This document shows positions 36,481-48,765 of a DNA stretch of 64,000 nucleotides, one piece after another; the stretch's first letter is position 1; each line of letters begins with the position of its first letter. Source of the stretch: Argopecten irradians (Eukaryota; Mollusca; Bivalvia; Pectinida; Pectinidae); contig NC_091139.1 of NCBI RefSeq assembly GCF_041381155.1, forward strand, positions 11,393,905 through 11,457,904, written 5' to 3'. A model generated the notes under the pieces. It did not search any database, was not told where the DNA came from, and was given only the letters and a program-made list of their open reading frames with translations. A program made the translations under genes and the position numbers.

Positions 36481-37789
36481 AGTGTGATGATTTAACGGAC
36501 TGTCATTTATAGTCAATTAAACCAGTCCCTAATTATAACAGATAAAGTGAGAATTAACGTATGTGTTCATAAACTGTTATAGAATACATTCTAACACTAT
36601 CCAAAATGGCGCTGTGTCCGTTTAAAGTAATACGAATACAACCAGGATTTTAAATAATAACATGCTTTGATTTCTAAATATAACTCTGCAATACTTGAGC
36701 TCGGTACCTTTAAAGTCTTTGGACCTTAAGGTATCGGATCTCGTATGAACTAGAATTTATACAAAGAAACATGAAATGACAATGGTTTGTTTACACATGT
36801 TTTACTTCTAAGTGTATGTTGCCAAATTTGAATTTCAAATAAGTTGTTTGTATTTATTACATGCATTTAGATAAATGACAAAAATACCAAACATATACTG
36901 AATTACAAGATGGCTAACATCTGTTTATTTCCATTTATCTCATCAAGGTACACTTGGTGATATTGAAAATGCAACTTTACGAATTATACCTGCGTTTTAG
37001 TTTTATTTGCGGATTCGCAGCAGTTACAACGGGGTACGAATCTGCTGTATCTGTAATGGAACGCACTCTGCTAGCCGAATCAAAGCGATACGAGTGGTTT
37101 GTTTTTGAGCGTTCCAGTTCGAATCAAGATTTTTTTGGGTGTTTTGGGAAAACAAGACTTAATAGATTTATAGTCGTTGAAAGGTGAGTTATTATTCATT
37201 TTGGTGCATTTTTTTATTCAAAGGGTATCATCATATGGGTGTCACCATCTAAGAAATATTCAAAAGCGTTCCGTTAGGCGGTGTGATATCAATTCAGTAG
37301 AACTTGAACGAATTTGCAAAGGAAAGCACAGCTAACATCATTGCCATTCGCCCAGGTCAAAATATTTCATTAAACAATGGTTCAGGTCCTTTGATTATAT
37401 GTATTAAGGGTTACAGATTCAGACTTTACACCATTAATTTAGGTTGTCTATAACTACATTAAATGTAATGGAAATAATTGGATAAAAAAAAGCAGCAAAA
37501 ACTTAAGAATTCAAATGTGTCATCAAAAAATACTTTTATATTCTTTATAAAATTTTGAAAGTCATCGAAATATTTTAGTTTGTCAGGTTTTCAGCATTAA
37601 TAATCCTGCCAGACTTTATAAAGTCCTTATTCTCATTAAACAGATTTGTGAGTTACCATATGCATGTTCATCTAAACATAATTCAGAAATCATTAAGTTA
37701 ACTAGTACTCTTAAAGATGAATGCTTAAGAATACTATGGACTTGTGGTCATTGGGCGATTTAAGATGGCTATAATAGTTTTATTTTATG
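36481..37789. other. Region upstream of the receptor gene
   Basis: It should contain the receptor promoter, but I see no clear TATA box at a sensible distance. On the plus strand a short open exon-like segment (36969-37183) begins with a possible signal peptide and ends at gaaag|gtgagt. It matches nothing I know and is not annotated as a gene. Confidence 0.4.
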
Positions 37790-38451
37790 ACAACAACAGT
37801 TCGTTGATAAACACCAAAACATTTCAAAAACATAACCCCCACCCTTTACAAGAAGCAGATATGTAACTGTGAAAAAAATATGAATGATCAAACCTTGAAT
37901 ATATGCACAGTTAAAAATAAAGGTCGCAATAGAAAAGACAAAAGGTGGGGTTACAAAATCTGCCCACGCGCCGATTTTTTTTCAAATTTTTCAGTGTTAA
38001 AGGTCTAGGTACAAAACTACTTTTTATGTGCTTTTTATTTATTTTGTATGTTTTAAAAAGTCATAAAGTGCCTAAAATGATGTTTTCTAAAATTACTTTG
38101 GGTATGTGGCAAGGGGACCCCTTATGTCCATCTTTTGAACATTATTTTTATTTTTTAATTATTTAGGTTAATCAAAGATACTTCATTCTTGATCTTATAT
38201 CCATTTATAATGATATTTAAGAATTATTTTACCACAAATTGATTTTGAAGCAAAAAAATCCTCAAATTTTTTGTCATGATAAAAATTGAGGATATTGGGT
38301 TTGCTCGAAATATTTGGCATGATGTCGATTTTGTCCACACTTTTAAACCATTTTAAAAAAACATGCTTTAGGTATATTCTTATAACAGATACTTTTCCAA
38401 AAAATTGAAATCCGGGAAAATAGCATTTCATAGGCTGAAATGTAGCGAGGG

Positions 38452-38488
<37 letters not shown>

Positions 38489-39000
38489 AACAATATTTGC
38501 CCTAGTTGACCATAAATTTAAAATTGATCATAGACACCATAATAAAACAACAGTTAGTGATAGAATGCTTTTGTTAACTAACATATGTACTCTAAAATTA
38601 TTGCATTTCTATTCATGCATCTTCCCTAACAGTACAAAAAAGCCTAACAACTAGATCTACTCTTGGGTGAAACAAAAAGTTTCTCTTTTCATATCAGAAA
38701 TCAAATAATTATTGGAAAGAAATATATTTTCGTCAGCAACTTAAACGCAAAAGATACAAATTAAGATTATCCATCTCTCTTATGTAGATAGAAACTGTTT
38801 TAAATTGAATTAAAAATGATTAAAGAGGGAAACAGAGTTACATTTGATTTTCAAATAAAATATGTATAATTTAAAAATAATACCAGCATCACAAAGGCTA
38901 CAATCTTAATTTTGAGCAATCAGACGACTTTTATTTCGAAACAATGGCAACAATGTATTTTAAACCGTTACTATCTCATTCGGCATACCCCATAACCCAT
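37790..39000. other. 5' part of TGF-beta unit A, no exon 1 found
   Basis: The stretch at 37790-37940 matches 49130-49280, the region about 0.9 kb before exon 1 of the intact TGF-beta gene. No exon-1 counterpart follows. A run of about 32 A lies at 38456-38487. Confidence 0.45.
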
Positions 39001-39390
39001 ATGTACCAATTTTCACTAATATCTAATAATATCTAAATTTCAACCACTCATGGCAACCAATCTTTTAAAAAGGGATTCCATGTTACTCAGCTTTTTTTAT
39101 AACCCATATATACCAATTTTCACGAAAATCTGGAAATATCTAAATTTCAACCAATCAGAGGCCTCTATATTGTTTCCATGGCAACCAATCTTTTTGAAAG
39201 TGTTACCATGTTATTCAGCATACCTCGTAACCTCTATATACCAATTTTCACTTAATTCTGACATCATTTAGATTTCTACCAATCAGAGGCCTCCGTTTTG
39301 TTCGCATGGCAACCAATATTTTAAAAGGTGTTACCATGATATTAAGCATCAAAAATTATCACTGTACACTGATTTTCACTTATATCGGAC
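38985..39390. repeat. About 125-bp tandem repeat, three copies
   Basis: Each copy has the order accaattttcac, then tctaaatttcaaccaatcag, then catggcaaccaatc, then ttaccatg. A further single copy lies at about 48030-48160. No coding potential was seen. Confidence 0.65.
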
Positions 39391-40194
39391 TCTGGAATCA
39401 TAAACTGGAAATGTATAACTAGGTATACTAACAAAGAAGTGGTCCGTTGCTACATGCACTCTCTATTTTTAAGACACTCAAAAATAGATTTTAATTTTTT
39501 TTACCGGATTTTAATTTTGACAAAACAATAAGGGTGAAATTTACATTTTTCCAAAAGACGAAAAAAATATTTATTTCCGTTAAAAAAAAAAAAAAAATTT
39601 TTAAATTACGGGTACTTAACTGCACTAAATTGTGGACAAAACTGATTACAGAATAACCAATGGGTAAAATATATTTTGTGTTAATTAGACGTATATATAC
39701 ATGATTAAACACCAATTATTGTTAAAATGATGAGTATCGTTCGGACATCTTAAGGAATCCTCAATGTTACTGTATGTAACGTGTGTGTAGTCATGCTGTC
39801 CTATGTGCTTCTTTCGTCATAGAAATCTTCATTTCAGAATGAAACTGTACTTCGATATGAGGCGCATATTCCGCAATTTCTCTTTCATGAATTTCACTCT
39901 TTTTAAGATACTTCGGAAGTAGACTGTAATCAGACCAACCTCCTCTTTCCACTTTTTTCCCCATGAGCTTCTTCCAAAGAAACTTCGGAATACGGCTGTC
40001 CTTCGTTCTAACTCCGTTTCACGCATTTTCTTCCGTGAACATTTCATTCACAGAAAACTTCGGAAAGGAGCTGTATTTCGATCAAACCCCCATCTCTAAA
40101 AATGCTATCACTACCCGTGCGGAAGTGGTCTTTTTGTGCCTCCGATTTTGACACCGAGATTGGCGGGATCACGTCACAAGTGTCCATCTAATAA

Positions 40195-40410
40195 AATAAT
40201 GCAGTATTAGGCGATTGTAGAACTATTCCGTCTTCCGGGTGATCGATTGGTGTTGTGGATAAAACGCTAGCTTTTTAACCGATCTTTTTCGATCCCCAGC
40301 AATGACGTGAAAAGGTCAGGGGTCACCTGCCCGATCGCCTTGGTTTTCTCCGGGCACTCCATTTTCTCCCAATCTAAGACCCACGCGCTTTCATCCGGGT
40401 CATCGAAAGT
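40195..40410 (+). mobile_element. tRNA-derived SINE in unit A
   Basis: A tRNA-like head has a B-box-like stretch TTCGATCCCC near 40289-40298. It is followed by ggttttctccgggcactcc and cccacgcgctttcatccggg. This core occurs widely in invertebrate SINEs. The same element lies at the matching intron position in the intact gene (53085-53300), so it inserted before the gene duplicated. Confidence 0.6.
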
Positions 40411-40462
40411 AAATTGTGTAAGTTATATATATAACTCGTTTTGCTATCGATATGAACTAAAT

Positions 40463-40642
40463 ATTTCGTCATTGCAAAATAACAAAGTTACCTCATTTTG
40501 GTAGCTATCCAAAGTGACGTCATTATTTTGTGAGCGAAACTTACGTCATTTTCTCTTAAACGTATGAAGGTACCTTCGCATGGACGTCATAATCAATGCT
40601 TACACTTATGGGCAGGTAACTACAATATACAAATACAGAATA
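40463..40642. mobile_element. Family A palindromic element, copy 2
   Basis: It shares gtgacgtcattattttgtgagcg and the tacaatatacaaatacag right end with the element at 17817-18000. It lies in the broken TGF-beta unit and has no counterpart at the same position in the intact gene. Confidence 0.55.
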
Positions 40643-41088
40643 CAAATAAGGGTTTTCGATATTTTTGAGCACAGACTAACATAAAATATTTATTGTATTT
40701 TAAGCAAAATGTAAATGATAACAAGCATTTGAAATCGTGAATGGTGGTGGAGACATATCTCCACAAAAAGAAACCAGAACGATTTTGTTCGTCGATCTAA
40801 TCTCCATCTTTCACCTTTTTTCACGTGAATTACTTTCTTTATAGGACACTTCCATTTTTTTTCCACTTTTTACCACACAGGAAACTTCGAAAGAGATTGT
40901 ACTTCGATTTAACCCCCATCCCTACAAATGATATCATTACCCGTGCGGAAGTGGTCTTTTCTGCCTCCGACTCGGCCAACGAGATTGACGGGATCACGTT
41001 ACAAGACAGTGACGTGGGTAAGAAATATTAAAAGTTGGCATTATCTTATCAGTCGGATAAAAAAGCGGCTTCTGACGTTTGTAAATCT

Positions 41089-41230
41089 ATTCCGCTATTT
41101 TTATTAGTACAGAGTTACTTACCTTGCGAGTAGGTATCCATTTTGACATCATTGTTTTAAAAGCTCTTTTTTCTTAAACGCATGACGTTCCGCTCGCAGA
41201 TAAGTATGCAATGTGCAAATACAGAATATG
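41089..41230. mobile_element. Family A palindromic element, copy 3
   Basis: It shares acagagttacttaccttgcg and the atgcaatgtgcaaatacag right end with the 17817-18000 element. It sits between the propeptide exon and the last-exon copy of unit A. Confidence 0.55.
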
Positions 41231-41999
41231 TTTTTGGCTTGGGACATATTTTAACACGATATGAAGTTAAATATTGGATATATTTCAAATTGTGAAATAA
41301 CTACAAGTACTTTATATCATGTATGTTGATGAAGACAGCAATTTAACGTTTACATTCACTTACAGTCTATTTGAAACCACACACTAATGCAAAAAGAAAT
41401 TTTAATTTCATGGTAATTCCACGACTCCGGATACAAAATTGACGTAAGCGATGCACTTCACATCAAAACTACTAGTGGCCATTTAGCATTTGTTGTGAAC
41501 ATAATACTTCAGCAGCAAAACCGCTTTCGTTTTCGGTCATATGTCAGGAGAGTTCAACGTCATCAACCGTTGCTCGCGGTATTTAAAAACATTGATACAG
41601 ATCAACTCTTCCAAAAAAAATAACCATGCACGTGCTCGTAGAGCGTATGAAAACGGGCAAGACGGCAGTTCAAGTATACCAAACGAATCGGAGCCATGTG
41701 ACCTGTAACCTTGGACTGTGCACTTCGGGGAGATTGGGTTAGACGATATCATGCTTCCAACTTCGTATGAAGCAGGCATCTGTGTTGGGAGCTGCAAGAA
41801 ACTAGCAACGAACCAGTCTATGTATTCCAAATTTTATACATACCCGAACTCTTTGTAAGGCGCCACAAAATTACACTGTGTTTCGGTCACATTTAAACCT
41901 CTCACTGTCACTCGCATTGATAAAGGAGGAAAGGTAAATATCGTTCAGATGGAAAATATGAAGGTGACATCTTGTGGATGTGCGTGACATCAAAACAAG

Positions 42000-43465
42000 T
42001 ACCAACTTGAAATGAATTTCTATCAGCATTTCCTAATGTTAGTATTTACGCAAGTACGCTTTTTGCGTCGCCACTATCATACTAGTATACCTTTGTAGGT
42101 AGTAAAAATCATCTTCATTCACCTATAAATTGTACACAAACCTCACGTGTTTTAAATAGATATGTCTGGCTTAAATAAAATGTTTCTGTCAACACCTTTT
42201 TTATATGTGCTGTCATCTAGCGGTGCCCGATTTAATTGTCCTGACCGTTTTCTCCCTTTACCTCAAGTAGGAGGTTATAGATCACAAACGGCAGCCTGGA
42301 CACGGGTGATTTTTTGTTTTTATTTAGCGCGCCATCCTGGACATTTTAGGGATTACTATTACTGTCGTAAATTAATATCCACCACTGGACTATGTCATAG
42401 CGAACCTGAATTTTATGTGGTAGTGAGTCTGTCTGCGACAATGGATGAGCAGTAAATTTGGTTCTTTGCTGTACATCAAAAGAATCGAATAACGGTACAC
42501 TGGTTGTCTATATTGCTTTGAAGTTGTGTGTCTCTCTCTGTAACATTCAAAGGAAATTTCTGATGGCCTATGATTGGTCAGATATTTGCTTACAAACTTC
42601 CTTCAGTTTTTCTATTATATACATTTGTTATGCCACTATGAATAGTTTCTATATAAACTCTATTGCCAAAAATGCCAATAAATGAACTATTTTGTCGAGC
42701 AGTCCGAAGAACTATTAAAATTGAATGTGCTGTTGGACCGGAGTGACGTCACACCTACAGTAAGTACATTGTTTTATCTCGATGGGTATAACAAAACAGT
42801 TGCTAGAGTTTTTGTGATATTTACTAAAAATCAGGTGAACGACACATGCCCTCTATGCTGTTTGTTCAATCCTTAAAACTTCAGAGTTTACTTTCACTGT
42901 CGTTACATCCATCTCAGGCTATATTATATAGTTGTTGACTGGGGTTGAGGGCAACAGATGATTTTTGGAACCGAAGACAAGATTTTGTAAAAAAAAACTG
43001 TAACAATTAGAAATAGATAAATTTACTTCACCATTTGTTTGATTTTGAATCCCCCATATAACGATGTCTCAATACAATATGACAATGTGTGTTATTTGAT
43101 GCTAAGTTTCATAGAAGAAGTTATGTATATGGATATCGCCAGATAAACCCTTTGGAACCGCCCGGCTCCCTAGGTACTAGCTCTACAAGGATGCTACCAT
43201 TGCATCATGAGTGCTATACCAAATTGATATTTTAGCCGCCATTTGCATAACATCAAAAAGGATCCGATGTGTATGCTTTCGTAAAGTCGAATTCGGTCAA
43301 ACGAGCGCTCCTAGTACACGCTATACCCACTATTAAAGATAATGACATGGTTATTTGGTGGCAGAAATATGTACAGAACTCGGTGGACAAACCTTACAGA
43401 CAACACAACAATCAATAATATCTAAGGTAAAGGCGGATGCATAAACACTTTTTAGCAACTAGGTT
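42000..43465. other. 3' flank of broken TGF-beta unit A
   Basis: It matches the 3' flank of the intact gene in places (gatatgtctggc at 42160 against gatatgtctgat at 54380; catctagcggtgccc against catctagcaatgccc). A decayed family D element lies at about 42330-42590. No gene is present. Confidence 0.5.
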
Positions 43466-43760
43466 ATATTAAAGATGCCCCACCGCTGACAAATGGTGTT
43501 TTTTCACTATCTAAAACAGGAGCAGACGATTTAGTATTTTTCTTCGGTTACAAAAAATACTTACTTTACACCATTATCACCATTGAAAAAGTCGAGCTTC
43601 TAATTTTACTTCAAGTTAAAAATATGAAAAATAATTTTTGCATCCCGAAAAAAATCCGTAGCACTATAACCTATATGGATAAGTACTGATTACGCATGCA
43701 CAAAAGGCAAAATAAATTATTTTATATTATTTTCTGTGTTAATTAGACATATATACACAA
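43466..43760. mobile_element. Family C MITE-like element, incomplete copy
   Basis: It starts ttaaagatgccccaccgctg and follows the 30345-30706 element (gagcagacgatttagtattt, then tttgcatcccgaaaaa) but lacks a recognisable right terminus. Confidence 0.6.
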
Positions 43761-44714
43761 GATTAAACAGCAAACAGGGTAAACCTAGCAAAGTCAAATA
43801 TTACGCTTCGAACAACTGATATAAAGTGACCCTAGGAGAGGTAGATCATATACGGGACAGTGATAGCGAGTATTTTGCTCTAAGAAATGTTTTGCGACAA
43901 AGAATCATTATACCATAAAGATATTACTCACCAAGATGAGATCCAATAGGCTGGAATTTGATTCAGTATAGAAAGTATGTTCGGTTAGTAATTGGACCAA
44001 AGTCTAGTACACTGTGGGATGGGATGAGGAATGTGAAGAGTTGAAGTTGCCTGTGATGTCTAAATCTTGTGTGCCAGAATTGTATGCTAGGTCTAAAGAA
44101 TACTTATTGAAAACATGGATTTTGCCTATGGATGGTTTATAAAATGTTACCAAAAGTTCATGTTTTACCCTTATGGTAAATCACATTCTCTACATCCAGA
44201 TTTAACCATCAGTGACATACATAACATCCCTATATAGCCTATCTGGCCTATGATAACAAAATGGTTTTTGAAAACCTGGTAACTTTATAAGGGTAAAAAA
44301 ACAGTTGTCTTACCGCACTCGTCAACTCATGGAAGAAAATGCCATTTAATGTAACTGCTATCTAACAGTTCAGTTTGTTTTAAATTTTATTATGATCGAT
44401 TCTCCTAACATCGCTCAAATAAAAAAAATCAGAAATCCAAAGTGAATTAAATTTTGCCGTTTTATAATCACAAAACGATTTGAAGAAAGTATATAAAAAC
44501 ACACATTACATAACGATGACCCACAACCATAAAAGGTCATTAAACAAAAAAACATTTACAGTTACAGAAGATATGCATATGGGGTGCAAACTTTATGCCA
44601 CTGGTGGTCTTAGCATTGACACTTGTGACAAATTGCCATGCCACAAAGTCCGTCAAACCCAACCAAAGAAAGACTGTTATCTGCAAAATCTTATTTTATT
44701 TAAAAACCTCTATG
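43761..44714. other. Further 3' flank of unit A
   Basis: Around 43960-44040, gaaagtatgttcggttagtaattg and ctagtacactgtggg match 55450-55530 behind the intact gene. No coding region was found. Confidence 0.45.
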
Positions 44715-45101
44715 CATTACATATCGTGGCAGGGTGGCTAAATGTCATTTATGAATCGTATCAATGGGTCTGTCTTACGTAAGTCTAACCCAACTGTCAT
44801 AAGATATTTCATAATGTATTGTACATGTTCAGTCACTAGAAAGCTATAATAAACGTATATCCGGCGATAACTACATATAATTACAAACGTTTGTTAATTT
44901 TTTTTTACAGAACCCTATTGTTCTAACATTATCGCACCCTTAAGTGGCGAAGATGTGTAAGATAATTGATTTATCTGTTGTTTGATCTTCTGTTTTACAC
45001 TAGGAGGTAGACGACGAATGGGTTAGAAACATTTACACGGTCCACTTCACAATAATACGAGACATCATTACCCGTCAAAATACAATCCGAGCCCATCAAG
45101 T

Positions 45102-45220
45102 GGTTGTTGGATATAGAATTCATTCAACACGAGTGAATCAATCTTTAAAGCTTTTGTCTTTTTTGTTTTACTTAAAACAAATACTTTACGAGTGTGTAAT
45201 AAATTCCATATCCAATAACT
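45102..45220. mobile_element. Short inverted-repeat element of about 120 bp
   Basis: The left arm gttgttggatatagaattca and right arm taaattccatatccaataac are inverted repeats of about 32 nt, with no coding content. It lies at the edge of the insertion described above. Confidence 0.65.
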
Positions 45221-45689
45221 CCGAGTTGTGGGACTTGGTTCTACTACAATGAAATCATACATAACGTACACAAGGCAGTCAAACTAAGATAACCTTATTT
45301 GCCGACATATGCAAGTGTAATGGTATCCTCACAAGCAGATAGGCACTCATTTATATTAAAAATCCTAATGTCTTAAAGAATTCATTAATTAACAAAATTT
45401 TAATTATGTACAACTGTTCCATGCATTCCTTCTCACAGAACGTCTTTTTGAATCTAGATTTCTATAGGTACTTGAAAATTAACTTTTCATTGTCGAACTA
45501 CATTCGGACGTGTTTATGGCAAAGTGACATCTACTTCCCGCAAAACAATCATTTACCATTGAAACCAAGTTAGAGCCCGGACTACGTACGTTTATTCTGT
45601 CGAAATCACCCCAGGGTCTTCGAACGGCAAGATAGTTACCTTGAATACATCGGAATCTTCCAAATGCTGACCAGTTCCATCATTGAGTG

Positions 45690-46200
45690 TATTGTCCTCC
45701 TTCCTCAGACATTTCGGCGCTTAATCAACTACGTCATCCAGAGGTGCGACGACTGGGGTGATCAATCCAAGCCAGGAACTGACCGACTCTTGCTGCTTTC
45801 TCGATGTCATTGCAGCATGCTGTCGGGTTGTTGCTACAACTTAGTTCTGCCTGCTGCATCAAGTCTGTAATGTCCTCTGACTCGTCAACGTGTGTATCTA
45901 ACACTCTTGGACCGTTTCATTTCTCGTCCCTCTTTCTCCAAATCAAGCCTGTTGTCGCCTCTGCCTTTCTGCACACTGATCCCACCAAGTTCTTCATTTC
46001 TGCTCCTACGCGCCCAACAATCTCAGAGTTCTCCACAGTGACTGGCCGGGATCCCTCGACATGCGACCTCCACTGGAAGCTAGACAGCATGTCCTCCAAC
46101 CTTGTTCCTGGCAATCCTCGACGAGTTGCGGGTATTTCAGCCTCTTTCTCTCGCGTGCCTCTTCAATCTGGACGGAAGGTGTTGTTCCACTATTGGAATG
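45690..46200 (-). mobile_element. Decayed 3' fragment of a non-LTR retrotransposon (LINE)
   Basis: Minus-strand translation gives EEARERKRLKYPQLVEDC, then QEQGWRTCCL. I associate this pattern with the region C-terminal to the reverse transcriptase of some LINE-type elements. Frames change and stops intervene further on, so the copy is dead. No reverse transcriptase core or 5' part is present. The base composition (GC-richer than its surroundings) fits an imported coding remnant. The clade was not determined. Confidence 0.5.
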
Positions 46201-46213
46201 TCAATATATTATC

Positions 46214-46352
46214 AAACACCCAGCACATTTATACAATGGCCTAAAATTGGAAAAACACAACGTATTGTAGTTGAAATATCATTTTTTCCAACATCCAGCA
46301 CATTTATAAAATGGTCTTAGAGTGGAATGACACAACGTATTGTAGTAGAAAG
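46214..46352. repeat. Two-copy tandem repeat of about 78 bp
   Basis: cagcacatttata(c/a)aatgg ... acacaacgtattgtagt occurs twice, at about 46218 and 46295. It has no coding role. Confidence 0.6.
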
Positions 46353-46460
46353 GATGTTTTACCGCCAAGTTCAATATGTTAATGATGAAAAATTATAAAT
46401 GGTTACCAGATATATCATTATCTTAACACAAATGGATGCACGGTGTACATGTAATAAGTT

Positions 46461-47719
46461 TATGATAAATGTTTTCGAATATAAAGCAGCAGTATTATTT
46501 TTTCTGTCCTTATTTTTTTTTTTTTTTTAGATTTTTTCTTGGGAGGGATGTTGTGTGTTTACTCGCCACGACGTCACGCGGTTGTATTGCATGGGTAGCC
46601 GCACGATGCTACCTCCAACAACTTGATGTATTACATCCGATTACACGACTCATTCATATGTATACATGGATGACAGGGGTATTCCACTCAAGGGGTCATA
46701 AAATGTGTTAAAACCCTCACAGGCCTCAGGTTTGACCATATTTTGTGTCCCTGGGGTTGGAATGCTCCTATCTTCGATGTATACAAAACTTTTTTCTCCC
46801 ATGCATATTTTCACATCTTTTTCCCGTTTGTTTTATAGTACCAGATGTTCTTTGAAAGCATACATTTTTTTTCGCTGTATTTCGTTGTATTTTATCTGGG
46901 TGAATGTATATTTTTTAGTATCAATTGGTAACCTGATAACGTTGTTGACATTTTGAAATAATGTTGTGGTTTTCTACTGTTCTTTCACACCAGCTAAAGC
47001 TCTACGTGACGTCACGACTGCCGTCTCTTGATCATCATGATCCGACGACGTTTGAAGCACGTACTGTAATATTAACTGTTTCATATTTGTTCATATGGGG
47101 TTCTGTGAACAAGTATTCGATGTGAGTGTCCGACCCTAATGTATGATTCACTGAGCAAAAACACCAATACAAGAAAAGTCTTTGCATAACTAGAATCAAT
47201 ATCCTGTAGTCGAGTTTTCCTCAAAACTAAATATTTTACAATTGTCTCCCTTCCAACACAGTGCCATATAATATACATGGGACTTAAATGAATGTTCATT
47301 TAATATAAGATTGTATGAAACTAGTCTGAGAAGTGATTATTTTGGCGACAAGAAACGCATAACACTATGAAATCAATGGTATCATTCAGGTTATATAGGG
47401 TATAGAGGCTTTCATTTATTATTGTTCAAACTCTTTTAACTACTCCATGTAAGTGTCTTGGTTTTTTTGGGTTTTTTTTTGACGATTTCCCACAGGATGA
47501 TGTGAATTGAAATTTGGCAGTATGAACCACCATAAACATCATGTATTGCTCTCTCACAAATTCATTCGTCTAGAAATTATCTTATCAGAGTATACTTAAC
47601 ACGTTGCTGCTCGCCATATCAACTTCTGACAGGTACAATTGAGAATATTCAAGGCATAACCATTTTCATTAGTGAAAGTAACATTTCTAGTGTTTTAAAA
47701 TTATTGGCCATGTAAAATA
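46461..47719. other. Intergenic sequence
   Basis: No gene was recognised. A partial family B repeat (gttcatttaatataagattg) lies at 47290-47345. Confidence 0.4.
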
Positions 47720-48765
47720 TAACAAATGATCGTACTGACACTTCCATCACAAGCATCCTCAGTCCATCTATCCTGACATACTGCCGCGACTTTATCATAC
47801 ATCTCGGTCACGTGGTCATATATGGGTGTTCGAGAAGTCTTGCTGCATGGAGCGGCAAAGGTGCCAACTGTACAAACTTATGAATCATAAAAGAAGAAAT
47901 CTCAAGAACTCTTACATATATTGTTTGTTGAAGTTCTTTACCAAATGTGAATTTAGAAATCATTTTCAAGAGACACAATTATTTTTTTTTAAATTATTTA
48001 ATTCGGTCATTTTTAAGTTTATTTCGTTATCATGGCAACAAAGTTTTTCAAACCCGTTACCATATTTTTATCTAACAGTTTGGAAGGGTTAACATATTAC
48101 TGCGAATACTCCATAACCCCTATATGTGTATACCAATTCCACCCACATCTGACATTATTTGCAGTCGATCAAAGGACTATTTACAAAGAAGTGTTCAAGT
48201 GCACAAAAACTGTTTTCCTTTATTTTAATTTTGAAAGTAATTTACACAGAGATTTTACAAGTGTCCTGAGAGTATGTTTAATACCGGATCCTTTTCACTT
48301 TTATTACATGCATCCCCTAACAAGCCTTCCTGACATCCCTCATATATACAAGTCCCTTTGGTTGGTTCGCATCCGGAAGCTCGCAGTGACACACAAAGAC
48401 ACACTTGTCACCGAATTTTCCAGTAGGACAAATGGATGTGTCGGTATAAACAAAACATTGTTGTTATGTTTATGTAACCACACATTAAATCAGGACAAGT
48501 AGAATAATGGGGTCACATGTAACAGTTACAAAAACATATTTAACCCTATTTCAGTTAGGTTGTCTCACATTGTTACAATAGCCAACAGATAATTTCTTCA
48601 TTTGATAGAACTGAACATAAATCACTTGTATTTTTATCATCACATGAGTTCCCTGACCAGCCTTGTGCACAACCGGGCTCGAGAGGAGGTACCAATAAAT
48701 TGATTACATCCGGGTATCTGCCAATTACCACAGGGATATGAGAATAATTTATAATTGATATAATT
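47720..48765 (-). pseudogene. Detached three-exon fragment of the EGF receptor gene
   Basis: Three minus-strand stretches match neighbouring EGF exons of the receptor gene in the same order. 48640-48725 is like exon 30850-30707, about 48295-48440 like exon 30176-30033, and about 47735-47880 like exon 29897-29751 or 29161-29015. Frames are broken (for example the GW.G..C region of the first and the cysteine pattern of the last) and splice sites are not all kept. The fragment lies 17 kb from its source, among the TGF-beta units. It is a dead duplicate. Confidence 0.7.

Larger units (their letters stand above)
39830..41987 (+). pseudogene. Broken TGF-beta ligand copy (unit A)
   Basis: This is a decayed paralogue of the intact gene at 50089-54126. 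It holds two versions of the propeptide exon: 40054-40178, degenerate, and 40881-41017, well kept but one base short near its start relative to the intact exon. A copy of the last exon (41408-41987) has several frame breaks and stops, although stretches such as QRHQPLLAV and the furin-site region remain recognisable. No exon 1 was found. The decay is greatest in the mature domain, so it is unlikely to make a ligand. Its 3' flank (42000-44300) also parallels that of the intact gene. Confidence 0.75.
44715..46460. repeat. Copy 2 of the segment at 24046-24700, split by insertions
   Basis: 44715-45092 matches 24046-24480, and 46346-46460 matches about 24490-24640. The 1.25 kb between them, holding a palindromic element and a LINE fragment, is therefore probably inserted. 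Confidence 0.5.

Noticed and set aside
45804-46244. Plus-strand frame of 146 codons
   Set aside because: It lies antisense to the LINE fragment, whose minus-strand translation gives the recognisable protein pattern.
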